Source: Thalassia testudinum (Eukaryota; Streptophyta; Magnoliopsida; Alismatales; Hydrocharitaceae). Taken from it: a DNA stretch of 64,000 bases. Shown piece after piece: positions 1-9,652 of the stretch (its first letter is position 1; every line of letters starts with the position of its first letter). A program made the position numbers and the translations under genes. Location of the stretch: positions 7,502,001-7,566,000 of the forward strand of contig JAZHRO010000062.1 of NCBI GenBank assembly GCA_037157565.1. The letters are read 5' to 3'. A model generated the notes under the pieces. It was not told where the DNA came from. It saw only the letters and a list, made by a program, of their open reading frames with translations, and ran no database searches.

Positions 1-859
1 TGTATAAGAGTGTTTTGCACTTTAGCTTCGTTGCCCGGTAACATGAGGGGTAGGGTCCCTCCACGCACTCACCTTCCTACCCATTTGCCTGCTTATCCAC
101 TCCTCATCTGCGACACACGCCAGCAGGCCTAGACACTGATCTAGACCCGATAACCCGACCGGTTACCCGACTAAACCCAGGTCTTTGAGAGAGGAAGAAT
201 TTGTTAGGAGGAGAGGGGAGGGTTTTGCTCTTGAGGCCTTGGCCCTATGCTTAAGAGAAAGAGATCTCTCTCGACACTTAGCCTCTGAAGAAGAAGGGAT
301 GTGCTCTGTGCTTGAGAAGGAAGGAGAGGCATTGTGAAGAAGAAGGTTTGAGAGAGAGAGAGGCATGAAAGGAGAAAGCCTCTTTGAGAGAATTCGCCTT
401 GTGCTGTTAAGTCGTTTGAAAGAGAAAGCCTTCGTCTGATAAGGCATTTGCATTTGATACTGTGGCATCACTTGGAACTTGAGTGGTTCACAACCATTGC
501 GCATTCATTTGAAATAATCTGATGGTTGGGATGTGCTTAAAATGCGAACATATATGGCGATTTAAATCACCATTCTTTTTAGGTTTTCTATTTATTTTTA
601 TCCCACTGAGAGTTTGAGATACTATTACTTCTTAGTGAATATAGTTTTGAGTAAATAATTCATTAAATATCTATTTTGATGCTCAATCAATTGTGCTCAT
701 CTGTTTTAAATGAAGATTAAAGAGTGAGTTCCATATTTGCTCCATGTGATTAACCTCAAACTCCATTTTAGAATCTGAGTTATCAATTTAATTATTTTCG
801 AGCAAGTGAGGCTTTGCTACAATGATTACTCCTTAAAACTCCTCGATAGCCATTCAATA
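1..859 (+). repeat. 5' LTR of element A, 3' part only
   Basis: The sequence ends just before a primer binding site. The purine-rich tract at about 180-380 resembles the transcribed leader part of the LTRs of H and G. An inverted repeat at 556-571 (GGCGAT...ATCACC) corresponds to GGTGAT...ATCACC in the LTRs of F and G. The TTTGCTCC stretch near 737 resembles the conserved U5 stretch of related LTRs. The expected terminal CA appears as TA at 858-859, judged by the spacing TTT before the primer site seen in B and G. No TG start is present because the window begins inside the LTR. Confidence 0.7.
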
Positions 860-862
860 TTT

Positions 863-880
863 TGGCACCGTTGCCGAGGA
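863..880 (+). promoter_or_regulatory. Primer binding site of A (tRNA-Asp type)
   Basis: TGGCACCGTTGCCGAGGA differs at two positions from TGGCGCCGTTGCCGGGGA, the complement of the 3' end of plant tRNA-Asp that primes Athila-type elements. It is identical to the site of element I (33403-33420). Both changes are G to A. Confidence 0.85.
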
Positions 881-2061
881 GAAAGGTGCAATTCACACAT
901 TAGTCTTACCTTTTTTTTATTGTTATCTGAGCCTAACTTGCCATGTTTGCTTTGTTTGAGATTTTGCGAGGTACATCACGAAGAGATCTTCCATGCAGAT
1001 CAACCACTCCTGGGGCAGGTAAGCTCCCTCTTCTTCCCTAATCAACCTCCTAATCTTTGGAAGAGAGAAAAAGGAAACAAAATAATTAGGATTCACCTAA
1101 CTTATTTTCTTAGTAATCATCATTCTAAAGGCAAGTTTCCTGATTTGTGAATTCAAATCAATATCTAATTGAAAATTGAGATGATTATGTTTAGATATCC
1201 CTACCCAAATTGCTTGTACCTATTAGGGATTTGCGCTTAATTTTAAACATCTTGGACTACTCACCTTCTTGTTTGATTCCAAGGTGTACATTTTGAGGTC
1301 AAATTGGACTTGAAATAGAGCTAATTAGGGTTTCTACTCTAGGGTTTTGAAGTGTTAGTTTCATACTTGCCTGAATTAAAGGAAATTAACCCTCTCGCAT
1401 TTGTATGCTACCCAACCCTTGCTTGAAATGATCTAAACAGAAGAACCCTAAAATCAAACTTTAAATTCACTTGAACCCTAAAACTTTGAACTGAATAACC
1501 TGAGAGTCAATTTAGGGTGATTTTTGGGTCTGGACCCAGATTTTATTCTCCATCTTTTAGGGCAGGTCAGGTGAAGTTGGTATACTTTCTGGGCCAATCA
1601 ACCTCTAAATTAGGTCACAAATTGAATTAACTTCTAATCAAGTAAAATCCAAGGCACAAATTAGGACTAAAATTGGTAGACTTAAGGTCTCAATTCATAC
1701 ATTTCGATCTACTTGGAACCACAGTGACAAGGAAGGTTGGGTAGGGGAAACCTTGTAACCTGTAGAGACACTCTATCATGTAGGGGTCTTTGCGAGGCTC
1801 TCCCTTCTTGGATGCCTAAGTACTTATCGGGTGTGTGGATTTTTTATTTAGATATTTCATCTGCCTCGAAACAAGCCTTTCATCTAAAAATCTTTGGGTG
1901 TCTTGATTGGGTCCAATTCATATCCAGTCCCTCATCTATTCTTTAGAGCACATACACAGGAAAGATCCCTAGGTCGTTAACCTAGAGGCCTTCATTTGAA
2001 TTGATCTTCTTGGGGATTTCTGATATGATCCAATCACTTCAATCTGAACCTAAATTTAATT
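881..2061 (+). other. Untranslated leader of A
   Basis: No open frame of note is present. The stretch is AT-rich, with short telomere-like AACCCTAAA words near 1450-1490. The part around 1715-1810 (GGTTGGGTAGGGGAAACC, then a TGTAGGGGTCTT word) recurs in G at 57790-57850 and inverted in F at 8890-8980. The repeat in three independent copies makes it a conserved leader block, possibly a packaging or translation signal; its role is inference. Confidence 0.6.
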
Positions 2062-2493
2062 TTACATCTTGATCCACCACCTGATTTGAAAATACAACCT
2101 AACAATATAGGAAGAATTTGTAGGAAACCTGAATCCCAAATGACCATAAAAGAGAAGATGATCGAGGCTGCTTCTAGATATCATGATGAATATTATAAAA
2201 CCTCTGATCCATCTGGGCACATTTAGGATAATGTGGCAGAAACAACAACCCTCATTATGAACATTGCTGGAATGATATTTAAACAAATAATACATGGTTC
2301 AACCTGGAATGAGCTCTTGTCAAAATATAATGAATTGTGGAGACTGCACAATATTGGATATATACAATGCCTGTCAAATCCACAACTTTGGGAAAAACAC
2401 CAGGGTCTCATGGAGAAATGTGGGGGTATGCTAAATACGTTACACCAAGCCACTGATCAAAATTACCTATATCAACATTCAGAGATTGATGAG
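2062..2493 (+). pseudogene. Unknown element-encoded protein of A (MTIKEKMIE family), interrupted
   Basis: An uninterrupted frame runs from about 2062, through ATG 2140-2142, to 2493, apart from a TAG at 2224-2226. It reads ...RKPESQ then MTIKEKMIEAASRYHDEYY, and later GSTWNELLSKYNELWRLHN. Element F encodes the same protein on the minus strand (8301-8630: MTIKDKMIEDAYRHHEEYF and NSTWDDLLAEHIELVNLHN), so selection or recent shared origin has kept the frame in both. Its position after the leader is where gag normally starts. I do not recognise a gag capsid domain, zinc knuckle or enzyme motif. The frame ends because element F is inserted at 2493/2494. Function unknown; a structural or RNA-binding role in a non-autonomous element is only a guess. 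Confidence 0.6.
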
Positions 2494-5241
2494 TGTTAAC
2501 GTGCAAAAATGGGGTTTTAAAATCACTTTGTTGTAGTATAGCCGAAACCACTTGTCAACAAATAAAATTTATAACTCGAATATCTAGAAATAAAATCTAA
2601 GGTTGAACATAGGGAGCAAGTGTTGTAATTCACGTGCTAATCTTAAGTAAAATATATAAATGAGAACAATAAATAAGCCAAGAATAACGATATTCAATGA
2701 ATAATCTCTACTCAAAATTGATATTCAATGTATAACATGAGTATCTCAAGAGCTAAAAAGACTAAAATGATATATAAAATAAAATAATGGTGATTTAGAT
2801 CACCAATTATTGGTCTAAGCACATATATCAATTACTCAATAACATCAAATAAATGAACAGTGGCCTGAACTACTTATGCTTTTAATTCCACGAAGGAAAA
2901 TAGATCCACAGTGCTGCTCAGAGGGTTATCAGAGGTTGGCTTTGGTAATTAGACGACTTAAATGTCATTGCTACAGTGCTCTGTAAAGAACTTTCTTCTT
3001 CAGCTCCTTCTCGTCTTTCTCTCTTCTTCAGGTCTTCTCCTTCTTTCACAGCCGTGCCTTCTTCCTTTCCTCTTCTTTTCTCCTTTAGAAGCCTTCTCTT
3101 CCTTTCTTCCTAGAGACTAAGTGTTGCACAATGCACAGAAGAGCAAAACCCTCCCCTCTCCCACTCCCTTTCTATTTCCTTCCTCCTCTCTCAAACCTGG
3201 GCTAATTGGGTATATGGGTATGCATAGAAATCGGGTCCAGGGCTACAGGTGTGGTGTCACAGCTAGGGAGTGATAAGTTTAGGCAGTCGAGTGTGTTGTT
3301 AAGAGACCTTACCCCATGTGTCTTGAGGCGATAAGGCTATGTACGAAAAATAATATATTCGGTTGTAGTAGCTCCTAATCCCACGATGTGGGACTATCCT
3401 TCCCACATCCTTCACATGTAGCTGCAGCTGTGAGGATGCGTCGAATTGGCGTTGAGGTCTCAGGCGAGACCCCTAATTGAGAACTTGGGAAGATGCCTGG
3501 AAGTCACCCGCATGTCGTAGAGGTAGCACCTAGGGCTATCATGGCTAGAACATCACGATGAAGCCAAAGAAGACAACGTGGTGGTGGAGCTTCGGTGAGA
3601 CCCTGAAACAATTAATAAGGCCTCACAACCACATTAAAATTGCTCAAGAGCTTCGCTTGGGCTTGGCAAAGTTGGTGGTGATGGTTGCGTGGCATATGGA
3701 GGTGCATGGTGGTCAGGCGAGGTCAGAAGATGACATGCGAAGGTGGGTTGGTCGACGACGTGTTTGGTTGGGTGATAGGGTGGAATAAGTTAGGGCTTTT
3801 GTTTGTGGTGGTGTGGCGGAGGTGTAAGAAGTGTTGGCGAGGTGTTTGGAGGTGTGTAGCCTGCGGAGGACCTCGTCGGAGGTGCGGCTAGAGCGGAGGA
3901 AGATGATGGTGACTGGCGACATCGGGGGGTTGTTTTTGGGTTTTAATAAAGGGAATTAGCCTAAGAATCTAAGGGAACCTAACTAACCTAGTCTCATGGA
4001 TGAAAGGGATAGGATGGCATCGGTTATGGTATGGCTGGTGCTGGAGAAGGGAATACCTTCGATGAGGGAGAACAGCGAGGAAGAGAGGAGAAGATAACCC
4101 TCGCTGGTATTGCGAGTGGCGGAGGAGCTTGAGGAGAAATTGGCTAGCTATTGTCTGTGACAGCCGATGAAGAAGGGTGTTCATGGAGCTCGTAGGAGCT
4201 GGTGGAGGAGGCCAGAGGGAGAAAGTGTTTGATGAAGAAATGCGGCCCAAACCAAGCTAAGGAGGTAAGGAAGTTGGGGCGAAGCTTATATAGAGCTCAG
4301 GACTTGCTACAAATAAAAGAGGAACCTCGACGAGCTTAGAAATTTCAGGGGAAGAAATCCCTAAAATTTTGAAGGTTTGCAACAGCTTTTGCCTTTGATT
4401 CCAGTTACAAGAAGTTGCTCAGATGATTAGGAATCATTTGAGGAACACTCCTTCCAATTTTTGAGATTGATTGAAGGATCAAAGAGCTCTCCTTAATTGA
4501 AGGTCGGCTGCTCAGTGGGTTTAGGAACTTTTCTCACGCGAAGGCGGCAGGTACCTGTTGGTGAAGAAGATGACCAAGGTAGGGGGGTGATCACACATAT
4601 TTTGAAAGTTGAGGGGCTTGGTGAAAGGAAAAGAATCAGACTGCACTAAAATGCAATCTAGGTCAAGATGATCTCTGATTGGGCCCAAATTTTGGTACAA
4701 ACCTAATTTGGACCCAAGAAATTTGACAATGAAGTAGGATTTTGGTTTTGACCAAGTTTGACTAGGTAATTTGCGTAGAAATCCAAATTAGTGAAATTAT
4801 CTGTCTGAGACTCTATTTTAGGTCAAAATGGGTTCCAATGGTCAAATCAAAGGTACCAAATATTATAAAATATTTTTCTATGATTTTTAGAAGGTTTATG
4901 TGAGTTTTATTCTGACCAGAACCTTAGTTAATTAAGCGAGTCTATTTTTAGGGTTCAGATATCCATTAATTCATGAAATACGTGAAAATCCATTTCTGTC
5001 TGCATGAACCTGCTTAATAGACATTTATGACCATTTAACCTTCATTTAACCCCTGGGAAACCCCATGATTGTTCTTCATTTAGGATATTATGTTAAAACT
5101 ACAGATTTACCCCTATTTTACTCTTTATTTATCAGAATGGATATGTAGTGAATTACAGTCTTCTGGCAGTTATGTAGGAGCATTTATTAATGGATTCTAA
5201 CTAATTAAAGCTAGATATGGCTTATGATGATGTTATCATCA
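2494..5241 (-). repeat. 3' LTR of F (2748 bp)
   Basis: On the plus strand the segment starts TGTTAAC and ends ATCATCA, i.e. TG...CA in element sense (TGATGATAAC...GTTAACA). It is followed by the polypurine tract of F. The first 420 bp match 30899-31312, the other LTR copy. A TATA-like CTATATAAGC lies on the minus strand at 4284-4293. The palindrome GGTGATTTAGATCACC sits at 2789-2804 and a conserved U5 stretch at about 2608-2630. The part at 4600-4850 is the reverse complement of 43000-43250 in G and 22340-22600 in H, so these LTRs form one family. Confidence 0.85.
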
Positions 5242-5276
5242 TACCCCCATGCCTAACTTTTGCTAGTCCCTTAGCA
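5242..5276 (-). promoter_or_regulatory. Terminal polypurine tract of F with upstream hairpin
   Basis: In element sense the tract reads AGGCATGGGGGTA directly before the LTR start TGATGA. Upstream is TTGCTAAGGGACTAGCAAA, a slightly imperfect version of the hairpin seen perfect in B and C. This primes plus-strand DNA synthesis during reverse transcription in all LTR elements. Confidence 0.8.
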
Positions 5277-6582
5277 ACATCTTATGAAAAGAATTAGAAT
5301 TCTAGACCATGCTTTGAATTTCAGAGTCCTGATTTATTCTTCTTTTTAGAAATTATGTCAAAATGCTAATAGTAAGCCTAGAGGTACTCAAGTACCAATC
5401 AAGATCCAGACCTGACTAGCTTTAGCCTCGGTCTACTGTGAAGGTTTCTAAGGCCCATAGAAACTATCTTAAGATTCGTTGAACCCAACAGTTAAAGCAC
5501 CCATGCTTGTAACATGGTTAGTCTAGGTTCAGTTTGCAGTGCATTTTTGTAAAAGAGAGGCATAGAAGAATTTCTGCATTTTTTGAGGTCTCTCTTTTTC
5601 TTTTCTTTATTTCTAGCTTCAGATTGGCTCAAAACACTTTCTATATCGGATTCCTAGTCCCCATCATCAATCCTCGCAGGGTCCCTGGCAATCGATGCTT
5701 CGAGATAGCATCGGCCATGGCAACCCCCAGAACCTTGGCTTTCGACACTTCGAGATAGTGCTGCCCATGACATTCTGTAGCTAAATTCAGGCCTTAGCAA
5801 TTGACATTTTGAGATAATCCCTCCCATGGCACTTGAATCAGCACAAGGTGCTTACGTGCCCTTGATAGGATATTTAGATATCCTAGGAGAAAAGCACCGA
5901 GGAGAAGGTATGTTATTGTGCATCTTCGAGGGGAATTTCCCATTCTCTGCACCGGGAACTCATCCAAATCAACTTGTATCTTCAAGCCGCTCCTAATCTA
6001 GGCAGCTTCTTCATAGTAGAATAAATGCTTTTGTGTGATTTTGATTGATTAAGCGCACTGAACTAGACTTGTGTGTGGATTAGGGTGCTTAGGTTACCGA
6101 GTTCCGAAAACCAAAGGTCAGTTAACAAGGTCGAATAATCCCTAAGTTTTAGACCTAATACATAAGCTTCTCATTTTCGTCAACCTCTTGAGAACTATCT
6201 GGATCTTAAAGAATGCATGAATTTTTAAGCCTAAAACAAGCCTAAGAGGCCTAAGATCAGCACTCATACTAATCTTTGTGTCTCTTTAGCACTTTTTGAC
6301 ATTATTTTCTTCTTTTTTTATTTTGATTTGGTCTAGAACTTTAAGTAGATTCCATAATCATTTACTAAGACTAGCACTTTTGTTTAAAAATGTTGCTCCT
6401 TTATGACATTTAAATTATCTCCCCTTTTCCTCCTCAAGAATGATATGCAATTATCTCTTCAAAATTTCCTCCACTTTCTCCATTTTTTGTTTCTTTTTTA
6501 ATTTTTTAATTTTTTGGAATATGAATATATTTGTTTGTGAGAAACCCTCAGAAAATTTAATTTTTATGTGTTTGCACTTTAA
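5277..6582 (-). other. 3' untranslated region of F between its two polypurine tracts
   Basis: No plausible coding frame. The stretch contains the three-unit hairpin array (5686-5827) and a T-rich tract on the plus strand at about 6300-6510 (purine-rich in element sense). Comparable T-rich tracts lie at the same place in B (18040-18560) and C (47820-48215). Confidence 0.6.
5686..5827 (-). repeat. Array of three 33-nt hairpin-like units in F
   Basis: The units are 5686-5718, 5736-5768 and 5795-5827, read on the minus strand. Each starts with ATGG or a close variant, carries the central word TATCTCGAA (TATCTCAAA in the third in sequence) and ends near GCCA (GCTA in one). The flanks of the central word can pair with different sequences in different units: CGATGC with GCATCG in one, CAC with GTG in another. 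Unit starts are 59 and 50 nt apart. Element I has the same array at 40742-40885 with starts 59 and 52 nt apart. Confidence 0.7.
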
Positions 6583-6617
6583 CACCCCCATGCTTAGGTT
6601 TTGCAATGTCCTCATTG
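6583..6617 (-). promoter_or_regulatory. Internal polypurine-tract-like motif of F
   Basis: In element sense: CAATGAGGACATTGC, a short spacer, then AAGCATGGGGGTG. Equivalent motifs lie in B (19075-19110), C (49128-49165), I (40086-40120) and G (63887-63920), always just downstream of the coding region. Confidence 0.7.
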
Positions 6618-6825
6618 TAAACTGGAGAGTATGAAGTCAGCTTGGTTCAAAGGTTAGAACAGGGTTAACAGGTGGGTGAGCAGGTCAAGATGATTGTTGC
6701 AGATGATTTCAAGCTTTGGTACGTGTACCAAAGGTGGGATTGGCTATTCTAAAACTGAACTCAGAAGTGCAGTAGATGTGAAGTTCAAAAAGATAACAAG
6801 AAGGGCCTCAGGTTTTTGGAATGAT

Positions 6826-6859
6826 GGGTTACCTCCCGTTAAGTGCTAAATTCAATGCC
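6826..6859 (-). promoter_or_regulatory. Conserved post-coding motif of F
   Basis: In element sense it reads GGCATTGAATTTAGCACTTA followed by ACGGGAGGTAACCC. A matching GGCGTTAAACTCAACGCTTA then ATGAGAGGCAACC lies at 63641-63674 in G, just after its integrase. Shorter matches are in B (19212-19224) and C (49364-49380). Confidence 0.55.
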
Positions 6860-6879
6860 TTCAGTCGAGTAGAAAGTGG

Positions 6880-8636
6880 TCATGGAGGAGTGGTCAAATA
6901 AGCAGAATTTTGTAGAACAAGCACCTTGATCGATAACCTGGTTGGTCCAATCATGTGCTTGTTCGGATCAACAGGCTGATGATGCAGCCCAAACCCAATC
7001 GGTCTGGTGGGTTGATGGATGTGGATCAGTAGATTTTGTGCCCACCTGGTATTTTGTGACTCTGAAAGATATGGCAGTGTGAATCGCGGGTTTGGCTGAT
7101 TCAAATCAGCTTGGTCAAAGTAGGTATCCTCAAAGGAAAATGGATCTAAAAAGGATATAGGAACCCTACTAGTGTGATCAAAGAAGGGTAGGATGTGATT
7201 TGCATTCTGATCGATGTCCGAATACCGATCAAAAGATGAAGAAGAATCATGTGCGATCAGATCATAGAGAGGAGAATCAGAGTAGAAATTGATTCCGGTG
7301 GCAGGTCGGGGTTGAAATCTGATTCGAGAAGGTTCTATAGAAGAGGTGGCATCTTGGTGATTCAAATCATTGACCTCAACATCGGAATCAAATGGCAGGT
7401 CGTGCTCACTGAGGTTGTAAATTGGTTTGGAGTCATTAGGAAACAACAGTTTTCTGAAATCAGAGTAGGATTCAAAATCGTCGAAAAACTTGCGAAGATT
7501 GTGTTCTGAACTTGATTATTGATCAGAGGTTCCACCACAAAAAGGATCAATATGTGTAGAAGCAACACCCTGACTTGGATCTAACCTATTTTCGAGTTCT
7601 GAACTCAAAAAGATGTCCCTATTAGTCATGGGCTCGGGTTCTTGGTTCCTAGGGTAGACCCAATCGATTCCCAACTCTTCTATCTCCTCAGTTTCTATAT
7701 CATAGATCGGCGTGACTTTCGAAAAATCAATTTATGTCTTTGAGGAGGTTGGAGAGGTGTATTCATCAAATACAAGCCCAGAATCATAATCTAGATTCAA
7801 AATCTGATTCTTATCAGATTGGGCCTCATAATTATCCCAAATAGGCTCGAATCCAGATTTTAGGTTAAAGGTAAGGATTGGATCACTAGAATCTAGGCTA
7901 GGCTCTATTGGGATGTCAGAGTCACTCTCGAGAGTTACCTGAATAGGATAAGGTCAGAATTTATACTCTCGAGAGGATCTATTTTAAGCTCATCATCATA
8001 GGTGTCAGTGAAATCTAAGCTCGATGGACCAGCTTCTTGGTTTCATAGGGCTAGTTCAAAATTGTGATCACCTGCAATTAGATCCTCCCAACCCTCATCA
8101 AGATCAGGTATGTCAATTGCTATGAAATTTGAATCTGATTCCTTTTGGGTTGGGGATCCATAACAACCTTGATCATCAAACTCGGGATTTGGAAAATTAC
8201 GTAGATCACTAGAATTACTCCAAGATGTCTTATTAACTTCTAACGGGTATTTTTTATCAATGGTTCTATATAACTTATTCAGCAATTCTCCCCATTTTTC
8301 CTAAAAACTCTGGAGTTCTTCCAGAAATGAAGGATTCGGCCAATATTGCAGATAATCGTTGTTGTGTAAATTCACCAATTCAATGTGTTCTGCTAAGAGA
8401 TCATCCCATGTTGAATTGTGGTTTATTTGTATCCATATTATCTCCATATGGTTCAAAATGTGGTTCATTATTTTCTTGAATTTATCCTGAGTGTCCCTAT
8501 TAAAATATTCCTCGTGGTGTCTATAAGCATCCTCAATCATTTTGTCTTTAATGGTCATTTGGGACACAGGTTTCCTAATCACTTTTCCTAACATGTCAGG
8601 TTGCATTTTTGAATCAAGTGGTGGAATCAAGATGTT
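6880..8636 (-). pseudogene. Unknown protein(s) of F: MTIKDKMIE domain followed by an acidic region
   Basis: Reading the minus strand from about 8636, the first frame (8630-8301) gives the domain shared with A, ending ...PSFLEELQSF. A second piece (8285-8043, MLNKLYRTIDKKY...) still matches A (MLNTLHQATDQNY). Downstream frames (about 7950-6880) are rich in Asp, Glu, Ser, Asn and Pro, e.g. LPFDSDVEVNDLNHQD, and are broken by several stops and frameshifts. The last piece (7446-6880) is open for 188 residues. The region fills the place of gag-pol, about 1.75 kb. I see no DTG/DSG protease motif, no xxDD reverse transcriptase motif and no integrase motif. The match to A makes the first domain credible as a real protein; the acidic part could be one protein or several. 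Confidence 0.5.
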
Positions 8637-9652
8637 GAATCAAATTCAAACTCAGATTGGAGTTGATCAAATCTGATTAGAAATCCTTGAGAAAATCTAA
8701 TGAGGTCTCTTAGGTTAAAGACCTAAGGACCTTCTTGTGTGTGTGCTCTAGAGAAAAGATGAGGGACTGGATATTAATTGGACCCAATCAAGGCAGCCAA
8801 AGATTTTTGGATGACTAAGGTTATTTCGAGGCGGATGATACCTCTAAATCAGAAATCCACACACCCGAGAAATACCTAGGCAACCAGGAAGGGAGAGCCC
8901 CACAAAGACCCCTACACGATAGAGCATCCACATGGGCTACAGGGTTTCCCCCACCTGACCTTCCTTGTCATTGCAGTTCCAAGTAGACCGGAATGTACAA
9001 ACTTAAGACCTTAAGTCTACCAATTTTAGCCTAATTAGTGCCTTGAATTTCACTTGATTAGAAGTTGATTTGACTTGTGACCTAATTTGGAGGTTGATTG
9101 GCCCACAATGTAGGTCAACTTCACTTGACCTGCCTTAAATGATGGAGAATGAAATCTAGGTCAAGACCCAAAAATCACCCTAAATTGACTCTTAGGTTAT
9201 TAGGTTCACAATTTTTAAGGTTCAAGTGAAGTTAGAGCTTGGTTTTAGGATTTGTCTTGATTAGATCTTTTCAAACAAGGGTATGGGTAGCATACAAATG
9301 CAAGAGGGTTTATTCTCTTTAATGCAGACAAATGTGAACTAGCACTTCAACCCCTAATGTTGGAAACCCTAATTGGCTCTATTCCAAGTCCAATTTGATC
9401 TTAAAATGTTCACCTTGGGCTTCAAGCAAGAAGTGTGTTAGCCTAAATTGATTTAGAAATTAAGCATAGTCCCTAATAGGTACAAGCATTCAAGGTAAGG
9501 ATTCTCTAAATAGAATTGTCTCAAGCTTCAATCAAATATGAAAATCATTCGCAAATCAAGAAACTTGCCTCTTTAACGATAATTGCTATGAAAACAAGGT
9601 AGGTAGTTCCTAATTGATTTGTTTCCTTTTTTATCTTCCCAAGATTAGAAGG
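8637..9652 (-). other. Leader of F, part next to the coding region
   Basis: Non-coding and AT-rich. It is the reverse complement, with divergence, of the A leader at about 1000-2050. It ends at the insertion of D; the remaining piece is 30717-30877. The word GAAGG at 9648-9652 is the left target site copy of D. Confidence 0.65.

Larger units (their letters stand above)
1..2493 (+). mobile_element. Element A: Athila-like non-autonomous LTR retrotransposon, left and right parts missing
   Basis: The segment holds, in order, the end of an LTR, a tRNA-Asp-type primer binding site at 863-880, a leader of about 1.2 kb and a reading frame that breaks off at 2493 where the LTR of element F begins. 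The leader closely resembles those of F (minus strand, 8640-9650) and G (57070-57960), which places A in the same group. The encoded protein matches the minus-strand protein of F and is not a known gag or pol domain. The left LTR end lies outside the window and the rest of A should lie beyond the right end of F, also outside. It looks like the oldest layer because its LTR is the most diverged from the others. Confidence 0.75.

Noticed and set aside
1440..1500. Telomere-like AACCCTAAA words
   Set aside because: Scattered single words in element leaders, not a tandem array.
5686..5827. CRISPR-like array
   Set aside because: Three units with related, not unique, spacers in a plant retrotransposon; repeats are diverged and can fold singly.
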